DNA from: Aspidiotus rigidus
Taxonomy: Eukaryota; Arthropoda; Insecta; Hemiptera; Diaspididae
Length of the DNA: 64,000 nt
Assembly (NCBI GenBank): GCA_035079385.1
Contig: JAVHKY010000044.1
Span: forward strand, 2,838,501 to 2,902,500
Direction of reading: 5' to 3'
Both the position numbers and the translations under genes were made by a program. The notes beneath the pieces were generated by a model. That model was not told where the DNA came from. It did not search any database and saw only the letters and a program-made list of their open reading frames with translations. Positions 1 through 25,750 of this stretch are shown here, in pieces (positions within the stretch are counted from its first letter, which is position 1; every line of letters starts with the position of its first letter).

Positions 1-800
1 TTGATAGCCGACGCGACCACACAATACAATGATTGTAACGGGAAGTCATCGTCGGCAGCTATCCATCATACTTTTTTTAGTATACAAGGTAGCCTACCTA
101 GATATATTCTTCTTGCTGCGTATATAACACGATTTTACGGTTAACGCAACTGAACGTTTAATAAACATTTTCCCTCATAATCTAGGTACGTTAAATGACG
201 GTTAGGCCTAGTTGATGTTGACGAAGGTGATATCTAACGGTCGAATAAACAAATTACGGGGAGTATATTTCGCACGTAAGTATAGCATAAGTCCGATCAG
301 TAACATTAAATGCAATAATACGATGATGTTCGGGGAGTCGATAATCATCTTTTTCACGTTCGGATCACGTTTACAATAATTTACTTAGTAACAAATTCGA
401 TGTAAATTTTAGCACGCGATATTCCTGTTTGTCTTAAAAATCTATACGTGTACTACCCCCTTAAGTTTCATTATTATTGTGTCTCTTTAAGACGTTACGA
501 AGACAACAATAAAAGAAAAATTATTTGTGTGCGCTTTTGACGCAAACGATGGGGATTAACAACGCATCACACATCATTTTGAACTTTGAAGTACTGTATA
601 ACTTGACGTTCAAATAAGTATGTTCAAGGTAAAGAAAGGTACTGTACAATAGCATTGCGGAATACTCGATTGAAATTTCACACTTTCCATAACTATGACG
701 CTTCTCGATACAAATTTCTCTAATAATACACGAATTCCTTTCGGAATGTTGGTATGAGTCTCGATTTGCTTTCAGTTTTCTGATCGATACCGTCAGAAAA
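1..800. other. 5' flank without a supported gene
   Basis: AT-rich sequence with only short unsupported reading frames and no recognisable domain. It should be upstream or intronic sequence of the Src64B-type kinase, because the first kinase exon in the window (3706) begins in mid-frame. I see no ATG-GGN-AA start (Met-Gly-Asn) with a usable splice donor here. Confidence 0.5.
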
Positions 801-805
801 CGCTC

Positions 806-1000
806 GAAACTGATGAACTGACTTTTGCCTGACGACACTTACCTGAAAGACATTTGCCTGAATAAAAAATACCTGACCGCCAAGGACCTAACATACTATT
901 ATCCTGAGAGTCGTTTGCCTGAAAACATATTACCCGACAGACATTGACCTGAAACGTTTCCCCTGACTGCGCATTTACCTGGAAAAAGAATGTAGAATGA
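806..1000. repeat. Degenerate TGCCTGA-core short tandem repeat
   Basis: A core of the form ACATTTGCCTGAAA recurs about ten times at roughly 14-20 bp spacing, with variants TTACCTGA, TACCTGAC, TTGACCTGA and TTCCCCTGA. Reading frames across it translate the repeat on the minus strand and are not genes. It is an imperfect minisatellite in the 5' flank of the kinase gene. Confidence 0.6.
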
Positions 1001-1099
1001 TGTATCAGTCGAATGTCATGGAAATGGTAAAAACGTAGGGGATTGCAAGTAGCTAGATTGTTCACTTACTGTTCACTGTTCAAATGCTGCGGTAAAGAT

Positions 1100-1490
1100 G
1101 CAAGACGTAAAAGAAATCGGTAACAAATTACGCGTAGTGGGTTATATCTACGTAAAATGTCGCACGAGAAAAGGACACATAATTTATACTGAGACTGTCG
1201 TAGAGTCCGAAGAGGTGAATGTCGAGCAAGAGCAATTACCGACAATCCGCTCGACCGCACGAAAATCACATTAATATCCTTCCGACAGGGACAAATGTGC
1301 AGCTGAGGAAGTCGTTAAAAGCTTAAAAAGGAAAGCAGAAATTCGTCCCGAACTAGTACCGGCGGAATTATTGCGTTCGAAGATCTCAGGCCTCAGGAGC
1401 GAAGTTCTAAGCCAATTACCTGAACAAGAAGCCTTGACGAGGACTGTGCGACGTATGCAGGATTTGGGTCCAATTCGAAAAGAGTTTCAG
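1100..1490 (+). pseudogene. Possible remnant of a FLYWCH/MULE-type element protein
   Basis: Plus-strand translation gives a broken series: a basic Cys/Arg stretch near 1155-1185 (KCRTRKGHI), an acidic linker, then from about 1285 a run containing DRDKCAAEEVVKSLKRKAE followed by IRPELVPAELLRSK and VLSQLPEQEALTRTVRRM. The spacing resembles the tail of a FLYWCH-like zinc finger followed by the short helical segment found in many insect FLYWCH/MULE-type elements. A stop interrupts the frame near 1272 and no transposase core follows. The identity rests on remembered family character only. Confidence 0.3.
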
Positions 1491-1959
1491 CGGACGTTAG
1501 GGAACGAAAGATGTCACGCAATTTCCTGTATTTCATTCCTGTCCTTTGGACAAAATAGCCATCAATAAAAAAATTGAAGAAAGAAAAACTATCGGTTCAT
1601 TTCATTTGTCCAATTGAAAAAGGAAAGATTTTTCAATATTTTTAAATACTTTTGTTAGTAATATTGAATCTTCGGCACCAAAAAACATTAATTCGGCATT
1701 CACAATTGTAAATTAGGCACTTTTCGCCGAAAACAGAAAATTTACGAAAAATCAGAGGAAAAACTGCAAGTTTTACTGTACATAACTGCAATATAATATG
1801 TTTTTCTGAATTTTATTGGATAAATTTGTGTCTACAATATTGCTGAAAATATATTTAATTGTAAGCTAAAAATGACTCATTTTACAATTACACATATAAA
1901 AAGAGCGATTAATTTGAAAACATTCTAAAATTTAGGGTCTTGGATTATGTTATTAAAAA

Positions 1960-2345
1960 TGAAAGTCGAAATTCTTCCAAGTCCCCCTCCTTTTTATATG
2001 ACGTCATAGGTCAGTTTTCTTCGAGTGCCCCTCCTATTATATATGTTGGTAGAATATACGGTATCTTCGAGTGAATATTTATATGCCTAGCAATCTGTAT
2101 CATCTTTACTGTACCTCAATACTTACGGTACAAGAATTATCGTGTTGTATGATACGGAACAGTAAAAATCTCTTGAAAGTCCAGGCCTGTGACGTCAATT
2201 TCACAACGTCATAGGTCAGTTTTCTTAAGTCGCAATTCTCTCGTATCATATGAGTTTCCAAGTCCCCCTCCTATAATATATAGCTCGAAGGTCGAAAATT
2301 TTCCAAGTCTTCCTCCCATACGTGAACATTTTTCAGATTCCACGT
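1960..2345. repeat. Dispersed AAGTCCCCCTCCTATNATATAT repeat family, copy 1
   Basis: Contains several copies of a motif of the type ATTCTTCCAAGTCCCCCTCC followed by an AT-rich ATATAT tail. A second internal direct repeat (CGTCATAGGTCAGTTTTCTT) occurs at about 2003 and 2208. The same family forms the 45-bp tandem array at 57.1 kb and recurs near 61.8 and 63.4-63.6 kb. Confidence 0.6.
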
Positions 2346-3705
2346 AGGCTCCCTGCCACCCCTTCTTCAACTACATTAAAGAACCCGTGAGTTTTTTTTC
2401 AATAATGTTTCATGCATTTCATTTTGTACAACTGAATTCAGTTGTATTGTACAAATTCTTCAAAGGTACGATCCATAGTATGTTACTAAGTAGTCCAAGG
2501 TCACACAAACCAGAAAATTCGTAATATTTTATCCAAAGAAACTGTCCATTTAATTTTTTTTTGTTTGTTTTTCGGTAATAATGGTCATAGAAAAGTCATG
2601 AAGCTTTAAAATTTATTTCCGCGTACAAATGGCTGGGAAAAGTTGGAAAATGGGTCCGAAAAACCGAGAAAAGTCTGGGAAAATAATCTTCAAAAAAAGT
2701 ACAGCCGCTCGACAGAAATTTTTTCAGTCTTGTTAGTTTGAAGGCAATAGGCCTTAGTTAACTGGATATTAAAATGTGTGCAGAGAGATATCTTTTGCGT
2801 CGGGAGAAACAAATATATCAACTGTTCTACATCTCTCGTGTTTGATAATTACTAAAACAATTGAGCCTTGAATGTATGCAACTCCTATCAAAGAAGCGCG
2901 AGAGAATAAATATTATGTTTTACTTCTGAATGAAGATTTGTGCTCGATTCAGAATATGTTATTAGTTCAACGTCGTCATTATAAAAATTCTGTACTGTAT
3001 TATACTACTTCAACAGAAATCTTATCGTTTGCATCCGATAAAATACCTTATTCTACAAGTTAGCATTATCAATAATCTCGCCCCCATCAAAGAGTTGTTC
3101 AAACTGTACCTCTCTTGAGAGAACACTTTTCGTGTAGAAATCATTGTTAATGTTTATACATGTTGTAAATTCTGGTATGAAGAGTGTATCTCAAATAAAA
3201 GAGGAGGAATACTTTCTATCTGGTTATTCTGTACTCAGAAAGAAGAAAACGATGTTACCACTTTTTCTGAAGAAGTAAAGGGAAAATGATTACACAATTC
3301 TGTTTTGCTAAGGATGGCACCAAGAAGCGATCTAGTCTGACATGTTCCTAAAAAAATTTTCTGTTCTTGTTGTAGAGTGTTTCTTCGTATACCCAGCGAA
3401 ACCATAAATTTTTCGAAAAACATTGTACAAAAATTCTCGCGTAATCCCTAACACTTTTTACGTGCGCCTATGATGAGAAAAGTAAGATGATTTCTTCCGC
3501 TTCTTCAATGTAGTAACATCGTTGTCCTACTCTTTTGGTACGGTTAATTGCATTAATGATTTGTGTGAGGCGAACTTAGCCGACGGCAAAATCCGGTACC
3601 CGACGATAATTATTGAGTAATTAAATAACATTTAGGTACGTGATTTCTGATTCTTCGCTCTGTCGTTTCTCACTTATCCGTTTCTTTTTTCTTTTCTTTT
3701 TGCAG
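2346..3705. other. Non-coding sequence upstream of the first visible kinase exon
   Basis: No protein domain or RNA gene was recognised. Sequence just before 3706 is a strong polypyrimidine tract ending TTTTTGCAG, the acceptor of the first kinase exon in the window. Confidence 0.5.
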
Positions 3706-18080
<14,375 letters not shown>

Positions 18081-19380
18081 TCGTTGTTTAGATTACCTTT
18101 CACCCCTTTCTTTTAGAAATTTTCTATTGAAAAAATTTCACCAAACGATGCATTTCAATCATCGAATATACAGTCAGATAGTACAGAATATTTCTGTGAC
18201 CTAGAAGTATTTAGTAGTTAGTAAGGTTTTGTTTTATGTTTTGTTTTCTTCTTTATCCTCTTCGATCGATCAATAGTTTGTGAATTCGATCAAAATGATG
18301 TGGCATTGATTGCAAGTAACTAACGATGTGATGTTGGAATTTTTTTACAGTAATAAGTTACATTTTATTTTTGAATCTTGTATTTTTAATTTCATTTTTT
18401 AAATTCATCAAACTTTCATTTACATACATTCCACTCATTTCGTATATTTGGAGGTTTTGAAGAATCTCCTTGTGTTTTGTACAATGGAATTTGTTCGAGC
18501 AGATAATAATTGAAATATTTACTCGCACAGGATATCTTGAAAAATACTTCCTTCTTCTAACTCACATTATTTGTTTTATGCATTGCATACTGACTATAAG
18601 TGCACTTATTAGATTAGATATTTTTGTTTTTACTAATTCGTTCGAATATCTAGGGAACGTTTACATTGTGGTCGTAAAAATATTAGTCATTCACAATTTA
18701 CAAGTTATTTTGCTAGTTTTTCTCTTGTACTGTACATAGTCGAAGTTGAAAGCTGTTTCTATTTCGTTTTTTTTTTAAATGATATTCGTGTTTGATCTCT
18801 CGTAGTTTTTTTATTCTTTTCTTTCTTCCTGTTTACGCATTAATGAGAAAAGAAAATTGAAAATTATGTTTTGCCAGATTCTGTATTATATGGTTCACTC
18901 TTTACTAGTCTTTGAAAGTATGGTAATTCCTTCCTCGTATCATTCTTCTCTTTCATATTCTGGGATTGATTTTCAAATTTTCTACTCAAGCAAGTGTTAT
19001 TCGTAAAGGTGTTCTTCGAAGATTGAACGAGGTAGTACCCCCTAGGCCTGATTATTCCTCCAATCTTGAACTCCCTTTCTTTTGGTTTTGGAAGAATTCT
19101 GTTCCAATACGTCAATTATTAAGTAAAAACAATTATAACTAGTCCGTTTCCAAAAATGAATTGACTTGTGTGATTGTAAAATTATTATGATATAGTTGAA
19201 GAATAAGTCATATTTACACAGTATCGTATAGAATACTATTTTTTTCCTTTTTTTTATTGTATTTACGTGTACGTGTGCGTATATCTTTATGTGCTATAAT
19301 TCTCTTTCTCTTGTCTTATTTTACGTAAGTTGTTACAAAAATTAAATAAAAAATAAACTTTCATAAAGCACGAGTTTATT
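18081..19380 (+). other. 3' UTR of the Src64B-type gene
   Basis: About 1.3 kb of AT-rich sequence after the kinase stop codon, with no domain-bearing reading frame. It ends in two overlapping AATAAA hexamers at 19345-19350 and 19352-19357. Confidence 0.6.
19345..19380. terminator. Convergent poly(A) signals of the kinase and RAB5IF genes
   Basis: AATAAA on the plus strand at 19345-19350 and 19352-19357, and AATAAA on the minus strand (TTTATT on plus) at 19375-19380. With cleavage 10-30 nt downstream of each, the two mature 3' ends should overlap by a few to a few tens of bases. Confidence 0.7.
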
Positions 19381-19572
19381 ATTCGCCGCGCGTTCTATAC
19401 AATCAGGTATGTACACAAATTATTTACATTTTGAGAGAAAAATACTCGCAAAACTCTGAAAATCTTCATTCACCCTCAAATATTCGTTTCATTCCGTTCT
19501 TCTTTTCAATCTCTCAATTAAAATTGTACTGTTTCCTGCAAGCCAACACAACCGCAATCGATTTAGTGATCA

Positions 19573-21021
19573 TCAAGTATGATGCACACCCGTATAAACG
19601 ATAATCCACAATACCTAAGGACAGAAAAGCATTTATTGAAAATGATTAATCATTAAATTTATGTTAGTCAAAAGAAGAGTATTAAACTATTGAATAAGGA
19701 TGTTCAAAGTTTATCGATATTAAATCAAGATACGAGAATAAAAAAGGAGAAATATTTTGTTTCTTTCCGGTAAGGAAACTAGAAGTTGAAAACAATTGAA
19801 GAGGCTTCATTTAAAAGAAAAACCCGATATCCTGTATTTATTTTAGAAAGGAACAATACTTTTGGTAGTAAAAACAAAAACGAAGCTCCTCTCAGTAGTA
19901 TCTTCACCTTCGTAAAAGGATTATGTGTATTCTAAAAAATTGGGTCTTTCTCTTCAATTATATTAATTGAAGACTGCAATACCATCAGTTTTTCCTTCTC
20001 TAATTTCTAAACCCTGTCAAATTGAAAAATTTTTGTTCATATTAAAAAAATTTCACCACAAAATTCTTTCATTTTCTCGTTTTTTATGAATTCCACCTTT
20101 CATGAAGTGGACGTGAAGTCAATGATGATCTCTGAAGGCAACGTTAAAAACCGATTTGCTGATCCAAGAGAATTATATAATATATACAACATAAAGACAC
20201 ACCCTTCCACCGACAATGTAACGGATCATTGAATCAATTATCAGTATTTTGAGCAGAAAGATTGGGCAAAGAGCCTCTTGAAAACGAATGACATCTCAAT
20301 ATTTTCGTGCAGCAAGTGTTTTTGAACGAACTCCACGAAGCATTGCAGAACAGTAGAAGTGAAATAAGTAATAAAATATGGGTCAATGGGTGAAACGTAT
20401 TCGAGCTCGCAATCGCATTGTCATTCAATTGGAGCCTCATTATCAACAACACGACAACTCACCAAAAATCCGGCAAATGATGACATGAATCCTTCTTTCG
20501 TTAGTTCCCATGACCCTCCGTATTCCTCATCGTCTACTTTCTGGAAGTTGGTGAAATATAAATACATGATACCAGCATTTACAGCCAGAAATCTACAAAT
20601 GGAAATAATTTATTTACTAATATTATTTATATATTGATGTAAATTGAAATAAATCAAACATAGTGAATATTTACAAGGCGATCCCAATGAATCCTTTCAA
20701 GGGAATAAGGCCCCAAATGATACCAGCTACAATGCCAATAATTTGTCGGCTCCAATAAATTACATCCAAGAATTCATCCTATAACAAACATCTTATGAGG
20801 ACGGGGGAAATTGGACACAAAATCACGAATGTAACCGAAATGATTGACTTCGACCAGACTCTCATGGTACCATCTAATCAACTTACAATGTCACCTGCAT
20901 ATTTACTCACTTTATCGTCCCATTGAGAACATCTAGTGATTGCTTTCTGAAAAACATTAATTTCTTCTTTCCTTTCCTTCAATTTCTGCTGAGCTGCTTT
21001 AGTTACCTGATTCTTATACAT
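19573..21021 (-). CDS. RAB5IF: RAB5IF / respirasome assembly factor RCAF1 homologue
   Basis: Small multi-span membrane protein. The human homologue (C20orf24) is described as a Rab5-interacting protein and as an assembly factor for respiratory supercomplexes. Four exons in transcription order: 21021-20911, 20778-20675, 20592-20463, 19614-19573, giving about 129 residues (human 137). Donors and acceptors follow the GT-AG rule and phases agree. Recognisable blocks are WDDKDEFLDVIYWSRQIIG, the membrane segment IVAGIIWGLIPLKGFIGIA, AVNAGIMYLYFTNFQKVDDE, EEYGGSWELTKEGFMSSFAG and the terminal WIIVYTGVHHT, each aligning with the human protein. The last exon codes for only 13 residues and lies 848 bp from exon 3. 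The start ATG at 21021 gives MYKNQVTKAAQQKLKERKEE. An upstream 5' UTR exon cannot be excluded. Confidence 0.9.
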
Positions 21022-21450
21022 TTTACGAAGTAGAACGAACCAATAAAATCGAAAGATGGCAAAGTAATACTTAGATTCTCGATTGGAAGTATAGTCGAGT
21101 AGACCAATGGATTGGTGTCCTTATTCCTCTTTCTACAGTAATTCTAATACGAATATTCTTTCAGAGGTTTACGAATTAATTTGAATACCTTAATTTTGGA
21201 TGAATAAGGATTAGGACATGATGAGTAGTCAGGAGAAGCAGTAGTAAGCATACTAGACAGATAAAAAGTTGTACGATTCCTAATCAAGAGGTAAAATTCA
21301 ACATCAGAAATAATAATATTGTAATTTCCCTTTCCCACCGGGACGTCACTGACATTCACTGATAACAATTCGAACTGGGCATATTGTAGGTGCGCCAGCG
21401 TCGATTCACGAAAATGCTTGCCAACTTCCATTTCCATAGTCTTATTCGGA

Positions 21451-22395
21451 CCGAGCAGCCACCGGCGCGCTGCAGTCAAAATGATTACAAAAGGGGGATC
21501 AATGCGTTTTGTATACCTGCATATTATGTGAAACAGACAAATTTTCGAAAAAGAAATAAAATTCAGTAATTAATCTGTGATGTTAACAATTTCTATATCG
21601 ATCATTTCAACTATCATTAATGTATTCAAAGAGAAATAAAATTATTACATCAAACCCAAAATGAGTTATGAGCTCCTGAAGTAAACCTTCTTTTCCATTT
21701 ATGAGTATGTACGACAAACGCATTGATCCCCCTATCAGCAATAAAGAGTATGCATGTAGTAGTAAAGCATCTAGAACACCCGAGTATTGACATACGCCAT
21801 TTCGACTCCTAGAAAGAACGTACTCCCATAAGAGCCCATGTTAAATTTGTGATTTTCAAGAAAAGATTACTCGAGAACGGCTCCATAGATTTCCTTGAAA
21901 GTAACGTCATTAGAAAGGCAATTTCATGTAGAATAAATCATCTTCTCTTCTTTTTCACCCCCCGAAGCTCATTTTCCGAGTTATTGATTGATAAATGGTA
22001 CGAGGTTTTCCGTGAAAGTGCGCAAAAGACAAGCGTGAAACAAAGTTAACCAAGTGAAACAAAATAAAGTACAGAAAACCTTGTACCATTTATAAATCAA
22101 TAACTCGGAAAATGAGCTTGGGGGGGGGGGGTAAAAAGAAGAGAGGATGATTTATTCTACATAAAATTTCCTTTCTAATGACGTTAATTTCAAGATAATC
22201 TATCGAGCCGTTCTCGAGTAATCCTTTCTTGAAAATCACGAATTTAACATGGGCTCTTATGGAAGTACGTTCTTTCTAGGAGTCAAAATGGCGTATGTCA
22301 ATACTTGGGTGTTCTAGATGCTCTAGTACTAGTGTGTTGTATTTTGTAAATTGTAAACCAAGGCTCTCAATTGCAGCGCGCCAGTGGCTGCTCGG
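21451..22395. mobile_element. 945-bp nested fold-back element
   Basis: Ends are 24-bp inverted repeats with one mismatch (CCGAGCAGCCACCGGCGCGC at 21451, matched in reverse complement at 22372-22395). A second inverted pair, GGGGGATCAATGCGTTT, lies at about 21494 and 21717-21738. The inner half is a large palindrome with arms of about 270 bp (21767-22040 and 22060-22322) and a short spacer. No transposase frame. The minus-strand frame at 21144-21479 starts inside the left end and has no known domain. Confidence 0.7.
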
Positions 22396-22539
22396 TTCGA
22401 ATACCATGCTACATATTAAATAATAATACATCCAGCTCTGCCACTCTTATCTATGAAAAATTGTAGTCTAAGAAGTGAAGAACTCTGCACTAGACTGCAG
22501 ATTCATCTTTGTAAGATTTAGTTTAATGCAAAAAATTGC

Positions 22540-22690
22540 AAAAATTTCAGATACAACCGGTACTATCGGTACTACCGGTTGTTTTTGCTGGTAACCCTTG
22601 GTCTACCGGTAGTGAAGCTTAAAGGACTACCGGTCTACAGGTTGTTTCAAACTACTGGTTTTTACCCATCACTAGTGGGACATCCCTGTA
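22540..22690. repeat. CTACCGGTAGT-type short repeats
   Basis: Several overlapping copies of ACCGGTAGT/ACTACCGGT in both orientations within 120 bp, including ACTATCGGTACTACCGGTTG and GTCTACCGGTAGTGAAG. It looks like the end of a non-autonomous element, but I could not find its boundaries. Confidence 0.4.
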
Positions 22691-23224
22691 GTACAAAGGT
22701 TTATTGACGTAGGTTAATTCATATAATATTAAGTATTAACAGAGAGAAATAGTCTTCCTTCATTGTCCAAAAGAAACAATTTGCCTGATCGTCAGTTTGA
22801 ATGTACCGTATGTACGTCAATTCTAACTTCTACAAAACAGCGCCGCAGGGTATGAACCTCTTCCAACCAGTCCTGTGAGGTTGCTTGTTTATTGATGGAA
22901 TCGATTATGATATTCCTTTTGTCTCTTGTTTTTTATTTTAGTTACACTACCTTTCTACGATTAGTTCGAATAAATTCATAGTCAAGTGAAATTATCCACA
23001 TTCAATTATGTATTGCAATAAAAGTTGTTTTTAGGGTCGGCTGTAGGTCGCCCTATTGCAATCGATTTTTTCAGGTTGTTTGGACGCTCACTTCACTTCC
23101 GTTTTTTGATAGAAGCGTGTGATTGTAGTGTGGTATGTACCACGTGCCTAGTTTAGAGCCTGTGTGTACGGATAATTTTTGTGTATCTATGATGTTGTGG
23201 AACTTGTTTAAAAAGGTGGAGTAC

Positions 23225-23524
23225 CAGGGCTTGCACAATAACAGTTATTTTTCGGTCAACTGTTATAACCAAAATGAAAATATCAATTTTGACCGATTGA
23301 CCGTTAACCGTTATTTTTTCGGTTATAACTGTTCTGTGACCAAAAATTCTAGGTCTTCTAACAACGTTAACCGAAAATTTTAAGACTTTGACCAAAATAT
23401 TTTTCAACATTCAACAGTTATTGGTCAAAATACAGCTTGACCGATAACCGATAACCGAAAAAATTGGGAGGATCATTTGACCGATAACCGTTAACCGTTC
23501 AAAAAATTTCGGTCGCAAGCCCTG
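23225..23524. mobile_element. 300-bp hAT-type MITE with perfect 8-bp target duplication
   Basis: Starts CAGGGCTTGC and ends GCAAGCCCTG, a perfect 10-bp inverted terminus of hAT character. The host octamer TGGAGTAC is duplicated at 23217-23224 and 23525-23532. The interior is almost entirely GACCGATAACCG/TTAACCGTT repeats in both orientations. Reading frames on both strands are by-products. Confidence 0.9.
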
Positions 23525-23614
23525 TGGAGTACAAAATGGCCAAAATTACTAGGATGTAAATTTATACCTATGATTTTAGTAGAAATCACTCTCACTAAGG
23601 ATATATCATTAATT

Positions 23615-24210
23615 TCTGTCAGATAAAGCTTAAATAAGGCTAAATAATGGTAATAAATTTTTCCTGGACAACCGTGAGCGTTGAAAAATCATAGGTACAA
23701 ATTTACCTTATTTATCGTATTCTAGAGAATAAATTTTGGGCAATATTTTAGGTCAAATTATAGGAGTGTAATTTTGTTGAAACTGATAGGAATTTTACCA
23801 ATATATAACCTGGTTTGGAAAGTGTCCTAAAGACCAGTCTGTGGTATGAATTTTGCAATTATTGAGTCTGTCTTGGAAAGTGTCCTAGGCCTGCCCTCTG
23901 AAAATGAAATCATCCATCCCAGCCTTGGTAAAAAAGTGATACACCACGTATCTACCTTGGTGAAAATGAAATCCTTGGTAAGTGTGATTTCATCAGTCAA
24001 ATAAAGTTTGAAATAAGCTAAATACTGGTAATAAATTTTGCCTCAACGGCCGTGAGCTTTGAAAAATCATAGGTACAAATTTACCTTATTTATTGTATTC
24101 TAGAGAATAAATTTTAGTCAATATTTTAGGTCAAATTATAGGATTGTAATTTTGTTGAAAATGACCAATATTTCACCTGGATTGGAGAGTGTCCTAAAGA
24201 CCCGTCAGTA
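23615..24210. repeat. Local direct duplication, about 220-bp unit
   Basis: 23615-23845 and 23990-24208 are near-identical direct copies. Shared blocks include AAAAATCATAGGTACAAATT, TCTAGAGAATAAATTTT and GGTCAAATTATAGG, and both end in GAGTGTCCTAAAGACC-like sequence. No coding content. Confidence 0.75.
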
Positions 24211-24354
24211 CTACTCACGTACAAAAATCGCTGCAGTCAATCTTCAGCACTTCACACATTCAAGCTCTTTTGGAGAGTTGACACTAAAACTCATTATTTT
24301 TTCACCACAATATAATATTCAGTTCTTGGAAAAAATGAAGAGATGTGTATTTAT

Positions 24355-24512
24355 TCCATTATGGACCCTTTTTAGCCAAACGTGGCCAAACCCAACCAAG
24401 CGACATGATAACAATCTGGCAAACAGGAGAATCTCCACGCATAGTAAAGGAACATTTCTGTGGATTGTTATCATGTCGCTTGGTTGGGTTTGGTTAAATA
24501 GGGTCCATATAA
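24355..24512. repeat. Imperfect hairpin with about 55-bp arms
   Basis: TATGGACCCTTTTTAGCCAA with AACCAAGCGACATGATAACA near 24359-24415 is matched in reverse complement at about 24464-24512. The left arm carries a short extra GTGGCCAAAC block. The loop is about 50 bp. Probably a small MITE. Confidence 0.7.
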
Positions 24513-24713
24513 TATTTCCTTTCAGATGCGTGTACGTGTGAGTAAGTTGGTAAACATTTTTTTCCCCTTTAAGAATAGGTAGTAGAATACATTGAATGCG
24601 ATTCTGCGACATCTGGTGGGATAAATTATTGCAATGATTTCAGGGTACCAAAATTTTTAAGATAGCAATTAGCGTGAATGGCAAGTCAGCGTACTTAAGC
24701 TGCTATAGGAAAC

Positions 24714-25346
24714 AGGTATAACGGACAGCCATTTTGATTGCAAAAAAAGTAAACACAAGCTGCCGTGCAAATAATGTTTGACGAACGTGCACTCCATTGG
24801 TTTTGGAGAAAAGGACAAAATTGATAAATAATCTTGCTGGTTGCGTCGTATGATACTTGTTCATCGAATTCCGAAGTAAATTTTCACGAGAAATTCAATG
24901 GTGACCTTCTTTTTTAGTGAAACTCGTTCCCTGATGAGATATACTATGAAACGCACGTTCGTCAAAAAATTTCATTTTGACAAACGTGCATATTTCTCCA
25001 TTACTCGAAAACAAGAGTCAACTGAAAGAAACGAACACCACCACTGAATTCAGCGTGAAGAATACTTTCAGAATCAACTGTTCTTAATCATCTACCGAAC
25101 AAATAATTTTTGACAAATGTTCAGAATCTGGTTTAGTTGGAGAAGAGGTAACATTGATTTTCTGACAATATTGCTCTTTCTCCAAAACCAATGGAGTGCA
25201 CGTTCGTCAAACATTTTGCACGGCAGCAAGCCCAAACGCACAGCCCGTCGGCCCGAACGCTTTCGTTCGTCGCTCGTTGCATGAATCGAAAGCGTTCGGG
25301 CTCATGTTTACTTTTTTTGCAATCAAAATGGCTGTCCGTTATACCT
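24714..25346. mobile_element. 633-bp non-autonomous DNA element with about 90-bp TIRs
   Basis: The left end AGGTATAACGGACAGCCATT, continuing through TTGCAAAAAAAGTAAAC and GTTTGACGAACGTGCACTCC, is matched by its reverse complement at about 25180-25346. The right arm carries an extra GC-rich segment (25227-25300) with its own palindrome around CCCGAACGCTTTCG. No transposase frame. Confidence 0.75.
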
Positions 25347-25750
25347 CCCTCCTTTAGCGCCATAGCGTAGTCAGCGACTTGTGTTTTAGGGGTCTGTAAC
25401 CCCTCCTATATTAACTTGAATAATATTTTGCTGTAGTTGCAAATGCCAAAACGCAATTTTTCCCTACCTAATTTTGTAGAGACTAGAGATCATCATTGAT
25501 TGTTCTAGGGGCCAAGTTTTCTGTGAAGTTCTGTTTCTTCATTACAATAAATTCTCACAATTTAATGAAAATCTTACATTTTGCAATGTTTATTTATTAA
25601 TTTTCTTATTCCTTTTCTCAGAATTGGTATTCGTTTGCCATACTTTTTTGTGAAACACTTTAGTGGCGATATTACTCATTCTAATCAACTCGAGAAATTG
25701 GTTCGAGGCTGACGCGAGGGTATCTCTTATTCTTTGCCGTTATTGTTATA

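Noticed and set aside
2652..2740. ATG-GGT start as a possible myristoylated first Src exon (MGPKNREKSGK)
   Set aside because: No suitable donor follows in frame, and the sequence does not resemble the Cys-rich Src64B start; the first exon is more likely outside the window.
21144..21479. 111-residue minus-strand frame between RAB5IF and the fold-back
   Set aside because: Its start falls inside the element's terminal repeat and I see no domain, splice partner or family similarity. It could still be an element remnant.
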